This document shows positions 22,086-33,686 of a stretch of 64,000 bases of DNA, in pieces. A model generated the notes under the pieces. The model was given only the letters and a program-made list of their open reading frames with translations, ran no database searches and was not told the origin of the DNA. The stretch's first letter is position 1. Each line of letters begins with the position of its first letter. A program made the position numbers and the translations under genes. The stretch covers positions 744,001 to 808,000 of the forward strand of contig JANCRA010000065.1 in the NCBI GenBank assembly GCA_024362935.1, written 5' to 3'. This DNA comes from Setophaga petechia. Taxonomy: Eukaryota; Chordata; Aves; Passeriformes; Parulidae.

Positions 22086-22637
22086 CCTGGACCTCTGGGT
22101 TTGTTCTGGGGATCTTTGGCTGCTCCCCTGGGCAGGATGGGGAGGGACCCCTGGGGAGGGGGGGACCCCCTCCGTTCACATTGATCCGGTGCAGCCATCC
22201 CGGTCCATATGGTCCAGTTTGGATGATCCCAGTCTCTGGTCCTAATCCATATGGTCCCAGCCTGTGAAAACCCAGTCCATGTGATGCCAGTCTGTACAAT
22301 CCCAACCCACACAATCCCAGTCCACATGATCCCAGTCTGTATGGTCATGCACAGCACACACTCCAAGGCTCTGGAATTCCAGTTCCAGCCAGGAAGAGAT
22401 GTTCCTGCCCTTGAAGGCAAAGCTCTTAAGAAGGGGCTGAAAGCCAACTGGAGCAAGATCCTACAGTAACATTTCACTGTCAGCCTTCAGAACTTCACCC
22501 ATGGTTGTTGTAGCTCCTGCACTGGGAATTAAATCAGGGCAGGGTCTTTGGTGGCAGCTGCCCTGGCTCAAGGGAGACACTGAGAGAGAAACAGAGCAGG
22601 CAAAGAGAGGCAGGAGAAAAAGGGGAACACAAACACA
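22086..22637. other. Spacer between tandem units
   Basis: No gene. 22190-22340 contains a short array of ~14-20-base phrases (atcccagtcc, atatggtcc), like the reverse complement of the TGGGA minisatellite. Confidence 0.5.
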
Positions 22638-23334
22638 ATCAGCTGAGAAGGTGGCACTCTGCAAACAGAACTGCAACAGACTGGAAATGAATGGGACAGA
22701 AATCAGTAACTCTGAAAGTTTTATTTCCTACCAAATACATCCCACCCACCCAGTCCCACACAATCTCCATCCCACCGCTCCAAATTTGGATCCCACGTCT
22801 CTCAATCTCCTTCCAATCCCATCTCACTCTGGTGGCTGTCAAATCAAGTGAGTTTGGCACGGGATTGCGTTTTTTTGAGGTGGCAAAAAGCCATTCTGAG
22901 GTGGGATTGAGCCTGTAGGAATTAAAATTCAGTTGTTTTCAGAGGCATTCAGTTGTTTTGAGGTGACCCTCTTGGCTTTTGCAGTGCAAAGAGATGCAGA
23001 ACACTGCTCAAAATCCCCCCAGAACGCAAAAATCACCAGAATATTGTCCCCAAACCATCAATTCCCCCTAAAAAACCTCTGAAATTGTGGGACTATAGAC
23101 ATCTTTGATCCATTTCATTCATTTAACCCTGTTTTGGCTGCCTTCAAGGAATGAAGATGAATCAAAAAAAAATGAGGCCAAAACAAAAGAAGAAGCAGCC
23201 AGGTGTGTTCCCAACATGGATCACAGGGAATATGGGTGACCAGGGCTGTGCCCAGCGTGCCTCCTCCAGTGGGGGATGGAGCTGGAGCAGCGCACGAAGC
23301 TCTTCCCGCACTCGGGGCACTCGCAGGGCTTCCC

Positions 23335-24516
23335 TTACCGGTGCCTCCGCTGGTGTCGGGTCAAGTGAGAGCTGCTGGAGAAGCTCTTCCCACACTGGGG
23401 ACACTCGTAGGGCCTCTCCCCAGTGTGGATGCGCTGGTGGGTGATGAGGTGGGAGTTTTGCTTGAATCCCTTCCCACAGTCGGAGCATTGGAAGGGCCTC
23501 TCCTCTGTGTGACTCCAATAGTGCTTGAGGAGATGGGACCTGATGTGAAACCCCTTCCCACACTTGGAACACTCGTAGGTCCTCTCCCCTGTGTGGATCT
23601 TTTGGTGGACACTCAGGTTGGAACGCTGCGTGAAGCTCTTCCCACACTCCCCACACTCATAGGGCCGTTCCCCAGTGTGGGTCCTCTGGTGGTTGATCAG
23701 GTGGGAGCTGCACCTGAAGCTCTTCCCACATTCCCCACACTCGTGGGGCCTCTCCCCTGTGTGGGTCCTCTGGTGACTGATCAGGCTGAAGCTGTGCCTG
23801 AAGCTCTTCCCACATTCCTCACACTCGTGGGGCCTCTCCCCAGTGTGGATGCGTCGGTGCACGACAAGATGGGTGTTTCGCCTGAAGCCCTGCCCGCAGT
23901 CGGGGCAGCGGAAGGGCCTCTCCTCTGTGTGCGTGCGCTGGTGCTTGAGGAGATCAGAGCTGCTCTGAAACCTCTTCCAGCACTGATCACACTCGTAGGG
24001 CCGTTCCCCAGTGTGGGTCCTCTGGTGCACAATAAGCTCAGAGTTCCACCTGAAGCTCTTCCCACACTCCATGCACGTGTGGGGCTTCTCCCCATCATGA
24101 CCCTGCTCATGGAGCACCAGCTCCGAGCTCTGGCTCCATCTCCGGCCGCCTTCCCGGCCCAGGCTGGCTCTTTCCCCCTCACATCCCCGCCAGCTGCGTT
24201 TGCAGCCCCTCCTCGTGCAGCATCTCCGGGCCTTTTCCTCCCCGCTGGCTTCCTGCGCCATGGAGCTGCTCCAAACCGCCTCTTCCACCAGGTTCTGCCG
24301 CGAGCATTTGTCCTCCCTGTTCTCCATGCTCAGCTCCTGCTCTGGGCGAGGAAGGACAAGGACAGGATGTGCTTTGCCTCCATGCCACAGGCAAGGGCAA
24401 GGAGATCCCCCCAGGGCTGTGCTGCCGCCGGGGCCATGCTGGGCTGGGAGATGGAGCAGCACAGAGGGGAAAGGGGAATTGACTTCCTCCTCACCTGCGT
24501 CAGTGTCCCGGGGCAT
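23335..24516 (-). CDS. C2H2 zinc-finger protein, 9 fingers (unit B)
   Basis: Paralogue of the gene at 10930-12027. The coding model joins 24495-24516 to 23335-24341 (GT-AG intron of 153 bp), giving 342 residues: a charged leader without KRAB or SCAN, then nine C2H2 fingers with TGERP/TEERP linkers. All nine keep their C-x2-C and H-x3-H ligands. Relative to copy A there is one additional 28-residue finger (finger 5, [10 protein letters not shown]), and several fingers differ at base-contacting positions (for example finger 2 QSSSDLLK against QTSSHLLQ in A). A tenth finger-like sequence follows the stop and lacks the extra TAG seen in A. A 5' noncoding exon ends at a donor at 25220 in CpG-rich DNA. 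It probably acts in the nucleus; its targets cannot be inferred. Confidence 0.88.
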   Translation of the reverse strand: MPRDTDAGEEEVNSPFPSVLLHLPAQHGPGGSTALGGSPCPCLWHGGKAHPVLVLPRPEQELSMENREDKCSRQNLVEEAVWSSSMAQEASGEEKARRCCTRRGCKRSWRGCEGERASLGREGGRRWSQSSELVLHEQGHDGEKPHTCMECGKSFRWNSELIVHQRTHTGERPYECDQCWKRFQSSSDLLKHQRTHTEERPFRCPDCGQGFRRNTHLVVHRRIHTGERPHECEECGKSFRHSFSLISHQRTHTGERPHECGECGKSFRCSSHLINHQRTHTGERPYECGECGKSFTQRSNLSVHQKIHTGERTYECSKCGKGFHIRSHLLKHYWSHTEERPFQCSDCGKGFKQNSHLITHQRIHTGERPYECPQCGKSFSSSSHLTRHQRRHR

Positions 24517-24719
24517 CTTCCTCTTCCTTGCAGCCTTCCAGGGGTTGGGAATGGGAAATCCTGGATTGGGGAAAACAAGGGATGAGCAGGTTGAGTTTGA
24601 AGGTCCCTCTGCCCAAGTCCCTCTCAAAAAGTCAACAGGCATCTGGGCTCCAGAAAAACCTCCCACGCACCAAGATTCAGCCCTGAAAAAGCCTCCCAGG
24701 ACTTCCCCGACCCTGCTCC

Positions 24720-25620
24720 CTCCTCTTTGGCATTTGGAGGTTCCCCCCTGTTTCAGCTCCTGGGGTCACGCTTAGATTGCGGGTCCCCCTTCTCCTCAGT
24801 GCCCGCCCTGCCCAGGCTGCTGGCAGTCCCAGCAGTGCCAAAAGCTCCCCCCTCTTGGCTCTCCCCATTTCGGGATGCCGGGGCTCTTTGGGCTCCCGGG
24901 CTCCCTTCTCCCCTCATTCTCTGCTCGGGGCTGCAGCGGCTCCAAGGAGTCCCTCCTGCCCCTCTCCAGGCTCTTGAGGCTCCCGTCAATGGCGGCGCTC
25001 CCCCCTCTCTGGGCTCCCCACTTTGGGCTCCTGGGGGACACAGGGTTCTGCTCCTCCAGGCTGCCTCTGCCGGCAGCCGCCACCGCCACCCCCCGATGTC
25101 CCCCCGAGGGGCCTTTTCCGCTCAGCCTTGGACTTCTTCATTCTCCAAACATCCCCCCAAAAACCCAACTGGGAGGGACTCCCCGGGATATCTGGGCCAA
25201 GCAACCCCTCCCCGCTCACCTGCAGGATGAGAGGGGGGGGGGGCGATGATCCCAGGGGTGGGGGCTGCGAATTCAGGAGGGCTCGAGCATGTGGTTCCTT
25301 CTGCTTTCCTAGATCCGTCTTTGCCCCTTCTCTTCCATCTCCCCTCCTCCACCTTTCTAACCCCACCTCTTTCTCATATTTCCATCTCTCTTCCTGCATG
25401 ACTCCTCCTCCCCCCTAACCCCGCCTCCTCCCTCCTCCTCTCCCTCCATCCCTGCCCTTCCCTCCCTCCTCCTCCTCCCCCAGCAGCAGCCACACCCTCG
25501 GTGCCCCGTTCCCGCAGCCCTCGCAGCCCGGGGCAGGAGCGGCCATGGAGCCGGGACAGGTCGGGATGGGCAGCGCGGGGCTCTCGGCTGCTCCCAGCCG
25601 CTGCGGGTGGGGGGAAGCCG
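24720..25620 (-). promoter_or_regulatory. First exon and CpG-rich promoter region of zinc-finger gene B
   Basis: Counterpart of 12200-13140: donor at 25220, CpG-rich TATA-less DNA at 25420-25610. A run of about nine G residues beside the donor (near 25231) is longer than in unit A. Confidence 0.5.
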
Positions 25621-25779
25621 GCCCGGGCCAAAGGAGAGGCAAACTGGGCAAACTGGGGGCTGCACATCCAAACTGGGCCTTGCTGGGGACCCTGCCTGGC
25701 CACTGCCAGCCCTTGGGGCTCCTCTCGCCACATCCGCCAGGGGGGAACGCACACAGGCCTGGGGGATCCCAGCAGTGGC

Positions 25780-27480
25780 AGCACTGGGACTGGTTTGTAC
25801 TGGGAGTGACTGGGAATGACTGAGACCATGCTGAGGGACACTGGGATATACCAGGAGTGTCTGTTAACCATACTCAGGGGACTGGAACCACACTGGGAAC
25901 AGGTGGGACCATGCTGGGAAGAACTGGGACCACATGCTGGGGGTACCTGGGAGCGAGTGGGAATGACTGGGTGTACACTGGGGACAACTGGGCATGACTG
26001 GGACCCTGCTGGCAGGGACTGGGATCATCTATGTAGTACCTGGGACTATACTAGGGACAACTGGGATCACACTGGGAGGAACAGGGAGTGACTGGAACCG
26101 TCGTAGAGGCTACTGGGATCCTACTGGGATCACAGGAGGAGAAGCTGGGCAATGCTGGGAGTGACTGGCATCATACTGGATCATACTGGCAGCCACTGGG
26201 ACTGCACTGAGGGTGACTGGGAGTGGCTGTGAGCAACTGGCATCAGGCTGGAAGCAACTCAGGGCAACCGGCAGTGACTGGGAACATGCTGGGAGCAACT
26301 GGGATACACTGGGAGAGACTGAAACCACACTGGGGCTAAATGGGAGCAACTGGAACCACACTGGATGATCATGGGAGCAGCTGTGCCCATGCTGGGGTCA
26401 TACTGGGATCCTATCGGAAATGGCTGGGATCATACTGGGGGTGACTGGGAAGGTTCTGGCTCTGACTGGAACCATACTGGAAGTAACTGGGAGCAACTGG
26501 GCCCACACTGGGAGTGCCAGGCAGTCACTCTGAGCATGACTGCAATTATGCTGGGAGTATCGGGGACTGACTGGGGTCATACTGGGGGTGACTGGAACCA
26601 TACTGGAAGTGACTACTGCTCCTGCTGGGGTCATCCTGGGAGCCACGGGGAACACACTTTGGGCAACTGCCAGAAACTGGGATCATGCTGGAGGCAACTG
26701 GGAGGAACTGGGAAAGACTGGGATCATTCTGAGCTAACTAAAACTGTACTAGGCCAACTGGGATATGCTGGGAGCGTCTGTCACCATACTGGGGGGACTG
26801 GAAGCACACAGGGAACAGCTGGGACCATGCTGGGGGCAACTGGGAGTGAGTTGGACCATGCTGAGAGGGACTGGGAGTATTCCAGGGACAACTGGGATCA
26901 TGCTGGAAGGAACTGGGAACAAGTGGAACTGTACTGGAGGCAACTGGGATCATACTGGGATGACAGTGGGAGCAGTTGGATCCATGCTGGCTGAGACTGG
27001 GATCACACTGATGGTGCTTGGAATCATACTGGGATTGACTGGGAGTGGCTGTGAGCAACTGGAATCATGCTGAAAGCAACTGGGAGGAACTGGGAGTGAC
27101 TGGCAGCATTCTGTAGGTGACTGGGATAAACTGGGAGAGACTGGGAGTCACTGGGATCATACTGGAGGCTCCTAGGGTCATGCTGGCATTGACAGGGAGC
27201 AACTGGGATCACACTGGAGGCCACTGGCATCATACTGGGAGTGACTGGGAGTGATTTGAGTTACACTACAAGAGACCAGGATAATACAAGGAGTGACCAG
27301 GATCATACTGGGAGTGACTGGCATCATACTGGGAGTGACTGGGATCATACTGGAAGTAGCTACAATCAGACTGGGACTGTAGGGGGTGTGGTTGGTCCCT
27401 GTCTGGGGGGTGCTGGGAGCTGCCAGGCGCATGCTGGGAGCCGACTGCGCAGCCACTGGGAGCAACTGGGAGCAGCTGGG
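25780..27480 (+). repeat. TGGGA-rich minisatellite (unit B)
   Basis: Same array as 13290-14760 but ~200 bp longer. The added length is mainly near the MHC fragment, where gactgggatcatactgggagt units are repeated at 27230-27360. Internal units can be aligned one-to-one with unit A over most of its length, so the array was copied whole and then edited locally. Confidence 0.9.
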
Positions 27481-27562
27481 AATGCCAGGATGCAGCTGCA
27501 GCAGCGGCAGCTCCCCGGGGGCCCCGTGCCGGTGCCGCTCGTGGTGCCGGCTCTGGCTGTGC

Positions 27563-28272
27563 CCAGATCCCGCTGGAAAGGGATCCCAGCCAGGGACCCC
27601 ATGGACACCAACTGGGGGAACCCCGGGCTGGGCTCCGACAGCGCCACGGGCAGGGAATGCAGGGACAGGAGAACTGGGGGGACACCGAGATTTGGGGGCT
27701 GGGGGGGCACGGGGGAACCAAAGGGGGAACCAAAGGGAGAGCTGGGAGAGCAGGGAATGGGGTTTGGGGGTTCCAGGACTGAGAAAAGGGGAGGCTGCGG
27801 TGGGCAGAGGGGGGACGGGCTGGACTAAGGGGGTTCCTGCATCCAGGAAAGGGAGCTCCAAGGGTCCCCAGTGATGCCCATTCCCAGCAAAAGGTGGGAA
27901 AACCCGGGATGGCTGGGAATAGGGGTGCCGGGTGTCCTCAGTGTTGAGGAGAGGAGGGGCTGGAGGCTGGGAAAGGCAGGAATAGGGGTCCAGGGGGTCT
28001 CTGGGGGAAAGAAAAGGCGTCTCTGGGGGCTGGGAGAGGCGGGATGGCCGGGAAGGGGGTGCCGGGGTTTTTGGTGCCGGATAAGGGGGTGCACGTGGAT
28101 CCCATGCCCGGGAATGGGGGTGCGGGGGGATCCCGGCGCCCAGGAATGGGGGTTCAGGGGCCCCCGGTGCTCCGGGATGGGCGATCAGAGAGTCCCGGTG
28201 CCGGGGGTCCCCCTCAGCTCTCGCTGCCCCCCCGGGCCCCAGGAACGCCCCCAGCCCCAGCGCTGGAGCCAT
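27563..28272 (-). pseudogene. MHC class I fragment: signal-peptide exon and partial alpha-1 (unit B)
   Basis: Same structure as 14836-15545. Exon 1 at 28272-28218 encodes MAPALGLGAFLGPGG and ends gagag followed by ct instead of GT. The partial alpha-1 piece at 27673-27563 encodes SLPVALSEPSPGFPQLVSMG and SLAGIPFQRDLG. No later class I exons. It shares the donor defect and truncation point with unit A, so the gene was broken before the tandem duplication. Confidence 0.75.
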
Positions 28273-28279
28273 CGCGCTG

Positions 28280-29150
28280 CTCCTCCTCACTCCCAGTGTG
28301 ATCCCAGTACGGTCCCAGTAGAACTCAGTCACCCGGGAGCTGCTCCCAGCATGATCCCAGTACAGCCCAGTCACACCCACTGCTGCCATCCCCCCAGCCC
28401 TCGCTCCGTTCCGACCTGTCCCGGCTTCATCCCCGCCCCTCCCGCGGGCTGCGAGGGCTCCGGGACCGGGGGAGGAGGAGGAGGAGGAGGAGGAGGAGGA
28501 GGAGGGAGGGAGGAAGAGGCGGAGCGGCAGCAGGAAGCGGCGGGAGCAGAGGACGGCCGGGATCGCGGGCTCCGGCGCTGCCTGAACTCCGGAACCCGGG
28601 AGCATCGGCCCCATCCCGCAGGTGCCCGGGGAGATTCCCCCCTGTCCCAGCTGCTGGGGTCACACTTGGACTGGGGGTCCCCCTTCTCCTCGGTGCCCGC
28701 CCTGCCCAGGCTGCTGGGAGACCCAGCGATCCGAAAAGATCCCCTTTTCCATCTCCCCGGGATGCTGGAGGTTATAAATAGCCCAACCCAGGCACCTCCC
28801 AGGATATCTGAGCTGAGCTCCCCCTCCCCGCTTACCTGCGCGATGGGGGGGCAATGATCCCACAGGTCGGAGCTGCAAATTCAGGAAGGGTCGACCGCGT
28901 GGTTTTCTTCTTTTATTGATGCTCCTTTGTCCCTTCTCTTCCTCCCCCTTCTCTTCCATCCCCCCTCCTCCTCCCCCCTGACCCCGCCTCCTCCTCCCCC
29001 TCCATCCCTGCCCTTCCCTCCCTCCTCCTCCTCCCCCAGCAGCAGCCACACCCTCGGTGCCCCATTCCCAGCCCTGGCACCGCTGTCCCAGCCCGCCCCG
29101 TGCCCGACCCCGCGAGGCTCCGACCTGCACGGCGGGGCCGGTGTGGGCTC
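28280..29150. repeat. Rearranged zinc-finger promoter pieces (unit B)
   Basis: Counterpart of 15560-16420: an inverted promoter and minisatellite edge at 28290-28460, an expanded GGA tract at 28470-28515, and a second forward-type first-exon piece at 28640-29060 with a GTAAGC donor near 28836. No zinc fingers follow. Confidence 0.65.
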
Positions 29151-29154
29151 CGTG

Positions 29155-31386
29155 GCCAAGGTGCACAGAAATCAGAAGCTGACTCTGTTAAACCAGCGGG
29201 ACCTGCATCTCATCGCTGGGCAACAAAAAACAGTGAAAGAGCCAAAAAATCATCCCCCAGATCTCCTGCTCCTGAAGCTAGCAAGGCTTTGGAGAAAATT
29301 ACTGATGCTCTGCAAAATAGACAAGCACATAGTTATGCTCCAGATAAACCTTTTTTCCTTGCAGTTCTAGGAGAAACGCTGAGACTGCATGGCCTCATCT
29401 TCCACTGGGACTCCTCTCAAAATGATCCTTTGCTAATAATTGAATGGGTTTTTCTTTCTTACAGGGCACCAAAGACAATCTTCACACCTTTAGAGATGAT
29501 TTCTCAAATTGTCATTAAGGGCAGGGCAAGGCTTCTTGCCATAGCAGGTTGTGAATTTAAAAACATCTATTTACCTGTGATTAAATCCTATTTTGATTGG
29601 GCCACGCAAAAGTCAGAAGATTTACTGTATGCCTTGTTAGATTTTCCAGGTGTTTGCTCTATTCTTTATCCAGCACACAAAGTGATCAAAGCTAAATTAT
29701 GCTACAAAGAGAAACCCCTTATTGTTGCCGTGGTCACAGGGGTTTGTAGATGGATGGAAGAGACAGGATCTTGATTCCATGATCAGAAGGCTATATTTAT
29801 TATATTATGATATATATACAGCATTATAACTATTCTACATAAAGATAGAAAGGCAAGAGCTTCTTCTGAAGCTGCTAAGCTAGGAGAGAGATAGAAAGGA
29901 AGACAAAACAAGGCTCTGTGTCTCCGCAGAGACGACAGCAGGTCCATCGTGAGTGGTCAGTAGGTCCAAACATCTACAGGGACCAATCACGGAGGGAACT
30001 GTTGCATTCCACAGCAGCAGATAATAATTGTTTACATTTGCTGCTGAAACCTTTCAGCTCCAGCAAGGAAAAATCCTAAGAAAGGATTTTTCAAGAAGAA
30101 TGTCGGTGACACCTTATCAGTGAAGAACCTTTAGATGCAGTTACTCTCTTCATGATGGGTCAGGACAAACACACAAGGCAGTAGTTACCTGGCAAAATAA
30201 AAACACTAAATCCTGGGAACAAGACATTGAAAAGGTTGAAGGTTCTCCTCAGATTGTTGAATTGGCTGCAGTTGTAAGAGCATTTCAGCTCTTCCCAGAA
30301 CCTTTTAACTTAGTCACTGATTCTGCATATGTTGCTAACATTGGTAAGAGAATTGAAGGGTCTGTTTTAAAAGATGTTGGCAATGACAACTTGTGTCTTT
30401 GGCTTACCTGTCTTGATCAAATTTTGTTACACAGGACTAATCCTTCCTTTGTTGCTCCCATTAGAGCTCACTCTGGTCTCCCAGGATTTATGGCAGAAGG
30501 GAATGCAGGAGCTGATGCACTGGCATCAGCAGTGTGTGATGAGGGAGCTGCAGGAGACAGGAAAGGCTGCACGTCTGTGCTTCCTGCAGCTCCCTTGCCT
30601 GACATTGTTGAACAAGCTAAATTGAGTCATGCCTTTTTTCACCAAAATGCACGGGGGATCAGACGAGATTTTCACATCTCCCTAGAGCAAGCACAAGCCA
30701 TTGTACAGGCTTGCCCTGACTGCCAGCTAGTTCAACCTATCCCTTCTACAGGAGCAACCAACCCACGGGGGTTGGAAAGTTTGCAGAAGTGGCAAAGACA
30801 CATATGTCACAAAGTACCCTTCCTTTGGGAAATTTAAAAATATCCTTGTCTCTAATGATACATTTCCAAAAGCAGTTTTTGCGTCTGTACATACAGGAGA
30901 AATAGCTAAGCATGTTTGCCAGCATTTTTCACAAGCATTTTCCTCACTGGGTGTCCCTCAAGAAATTAAAACTGGTAATAGTCCTTCATATGCTTCACAA
31001 GAATTGACCACATTTTTAAATGACTGGGGTGTTCCCCATACATTTGGTATTCCCTACTCTCCTACAGGTCAGGGAATGGTGGAAAGAACACATCAAACTC
31101 TAAAACACATTTTAGATCCACAATAAGGGGGGGAGCCCAGGATACACCTCAGAGGAGGCTGAATAGGGCTTTGTATGTTTATAACTTTTTGAATAGCTCT
31201 GCAGAAGCTATTTACAGATATTTCAAGAACAATAAAAAAGCAAAACTGAAGGAACACCCCCCAGGTTTAATTAAAAATCTAGAATCAGGAAAAATAGAGG
31301 GACCATTTGAGCTTATGACATGGGGCAAGGGTTTTTCGTGTATTTCTACAGCTACAGGACTCAAGTGGATTCCAGCAAAACAGTGA
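29155..31386 (+). pseudogene. pol: Alpharetrovirus-like ERV pol remnant (unit B)
   Basis: Copy of the pol remnant at 16430-18242. The RT thumb/connection is open from 29100 to 29722, without the deletion and stop of unit A. It is then split by a solo LTR (29723-30111). RNase H and the integrase zinc-binding region continue at 30262-30800. A short insertion after KWQ near 30795 shifts the frame before the first catalytic position. Downstream the second catalytic Asp is Gly (KTGN near 30970), while the MVERT Glu survives, followed by TAA near 31124. The C-terminal GPF-type piece is at 31290-31386. Confidence 0.85.
29723..30111 (-). mobile_element. Solo LTR inserted in unit B only, TSD CCTTAT
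   Basis: A 389-bp LTR with TGTTGCCG...GGTGACA ends on the plus strand (TGTCACC start on the minus strand), flanked by a perfect 6-bp duplication CCTTAT (29717-29722 and 30112-30117). AT-rich tttatt near 29795 suggests minus orientation. Unit A carries the uninterrupted site at 16971-16976, so insertion followed the tandem duplication. A 6-bp TSD is typical of class II ERVs. Confidence 0.92.
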
Positions 31387-31569
31387 AATCATACCACCCA
31401 TCAAAGCCCGTGGCTGCTTCTGCACCAGCCAGTGACCCTGTGAGGGGGAGCCGAGAGATGGGCACCCAAACGTGAACTACACAGAACCACTCAGAGAAAA
31501 CTGTCTGCCAGAAATGGATCAAGAAAAGAATGGAGTTGTATTATTAGTGGCACTGGTGCATGCTGTTTT

Positions 31570-32114
31570 TAACTTTTTAGTTTTATCTTTGCAGTGAAGC
31601 TTTACCTGTAACTCAACCAAAAACAAATGTTTGGGTTTCTTTAGCCAAGTCCGCAGGCTCTGACACCATTTGCTTATCTAACACTAGCCCTGATAAACCT
31701 TTTTCAACTTGTTTAGTTGGAGTTCCTTTCCCAGAGGGTTTTGATAATGTTTCTTTTGAGAAATATTGGCCATATGATGATCATCACATTTCCCCAACTC
31801 CCAGCCCGAGACACCAAACTTCTATTGATAATTTTAAAGTTGATAAATCTGACCTTCAAGAATTAGAAATTTTAGGCTCACTAACTATGGACACTTGTTA
31901 CTTGTTTCATTTTGCAGGAAGAAATGGGCCACATTTAAATGTTACTCCTTATCACCCAGTTTATAGCAATATGACTTCTTTGTGTAATCAAACTAAGCTT
32001 CTTAGATATGATGAACCTCATGCAGATTGTTTAACAAACTTCCAATTCGATTTCCTAAAGGAATTTGGCTCATCTGTGGAGACAGGGCTTGGCAAGGTAT
32101 TCCCTCAAAAATAG
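31570..32114 (+). pseudogene. env: ERV env surface-subunit remnant (unit B)
   Basis: Counterpart of 18430-18970 with the same stop at its end (32112-32114) and a handful of substitutions. No intact start. Confidence 0.6.
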
Positions 32115-32216
32115 ATGGTGGTCCTTGTGCACTGGGACAACTCACAATAATTGCTCCCAGTGTCAAAAAAGCAATAAAAAAATAAAATAGAAAAATAAGA
32201 TCTTCCTTAGGGCATC

Positions 32217-32780
32217 ATGATGACAGCAACTGCGATAGTGAGTTTCACCCCTGGAACTCTGGAAAATCAATTGTTACAAGCATTTTTTTTGCCTCAGCTA
32301 AGTTCTGCAATTGCATTGAAACAGTTAAACAAAAAAGAGTGTTGGCTCAGTAAAGTAAATGTCACCTCTACCGTAATTAGTGATTTGCTGACAGATGAAG
32401 AGGCAGTCAGACATGCCACTTTACAAAACAGAGCTGCTGTTGACTTTCTTTTACTAGCACATGGGCATGGCTGTGAAGATTTTGAAGGATTGTGTTGTAT
32501 GAATTTGTCTGATCATTCTGCTTCAATTCATAAACAGCTGCAAAACTTAAAAGATGTAGCTGACCAAATGACAACAGGTGATCCATCTTGGTAAGACAGT
32601 TTGATGGTTGGAGCGTTGCAACTTGGCTGAAGGAACTTTGTAAGTGAGGCTTGATTGGGTTAGTGGTGATAATTGGAATTATGGTAGTGGTACCCTGTGC
32701 ACTTCAATGTGTGCAGAGAATGATGAATAAGACAGTTTCCAGCATCTTTTTTGTTCATCAGAATGGGGGAGATGTTGGGA
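32217..32780 (+). pseudogene. env: ERV env transmembrane-subunit remnant (unit B)
   Basis: 125-residue open stretch at 32217-32594, one codon shorter than in unit A, retaining the C-x6-CC motif. It is followed by the same stops before the hydrophobic anchor (near 32655-32700). It overlaps the polypurine tract. Confidence 0.75.
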
Positions 32781-33686
32781 AGAATGAAAGTTTGACAAGA
32801 AAGTCTCACAGATATGGATGCTTAACAGAAAGATTTTTAAATGTGAAATCTGATGAAGGAATAGAGATGGAAGCAAGTTTTGATATAGAAGAAAAGAATT
32901 GCTGAGCCAGTCTTACTGGCTAACCAAGGAGGCAAAGACTGTGTTAGTTAGAAGGGGTTTTTATGGCTTAGAGCAAAGGATAAACCCACCTCAAATAAGA
33001 AGATGTTTTTACCAAGCAAAAAGATAGCATAGGCAACAAGTCAGCAAAGTTGCAAGTAGGAAAAAAGTCTCCGAATTTTCCACTGCAAGAAAACTGAAAA
33101 ACAACTTCTAGCTTAAACTGTAATGTACTAACTTTTAGTGATTAGAGAATAGTAACATCAATATGGTAATTATAGGAGTTTTGATAGGCTATAGGTAACA
33201 GTAAGGGTATAGATTGGTTCTACTGTATTAAGATGCTCAGCAAAGAAAAGTATATAATGCACTGTAACCAAAGCTAAAGGGTCTCCAGGCCTGCCTGCAG
33301 CTGGAGCTGACAGCTTGTCCTAGGGTGACGTTATGGTGCTTGTGTCCCCATTCATGTGCTCTGTTTATGCTGGATATCATGTTCTGTGCCTTTGAGACTG
33401 GCTCTGAAGAGTGAAAGTTTTGTTTTGGTTTCTTATCAGCCGCTCCCCCATGGCTGGTGGGACACACAGATGGGGCAGTACATGGTGCTGCTTTTGCTTT
33501 TGCTTGGCTTTTTGCTCTGCTCTCGCTCCTGCTTTGCTCTTGCTTCTGCTCATTAGTTAGTTTAGCTAAACAGTCCAGATTTCTTCCTGGACTGTTTCTC
33601 CTCTCCTCTTTTTGGACCCACTTGAACCTGCTCGACTGGGACCTGGGAACACTGAGAGTTTGCACCTTGTGGCTGCAGCAGCTGCC
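32773..33686 (+). mobile_element. LTR of the alpharetrovirus-like ERV (unit B), truncated
   Basis: Begins TGTTGGGAAGA after a gggggaga polypurine tract. It contains a TATA-like tatataatg near 33250 and the TGTCCTAGGG junction near 33317. It stops at 33686, where the minus-strand provirus LTR starts. Confidence 0.6.

Larger units (their letters stand above)
22638..33686 (+). repeat. Tandem duplication unit B
   Basis: Direct copy of unit A (10388 onward) with the same gene order. Differences from A: one extra zinc finger, a longer minisatellite, a longer GGA tract (near 28470-28515), an LTR insertion at 29723-30111, a short integrase insertion near 30795, and truncation at 33686 by a provirus in the opposite orientation. 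Confidence 0.9.

Noticed and set aside
27178..28614. 478-codon minus-strand open frame
   Set aside because: It runs through GGA repeats, the MHC leader exon, an intron and the minisatellite without splice logic. Only the MHC pieces are meaningful, and the alpha-1 piece is in another frame.
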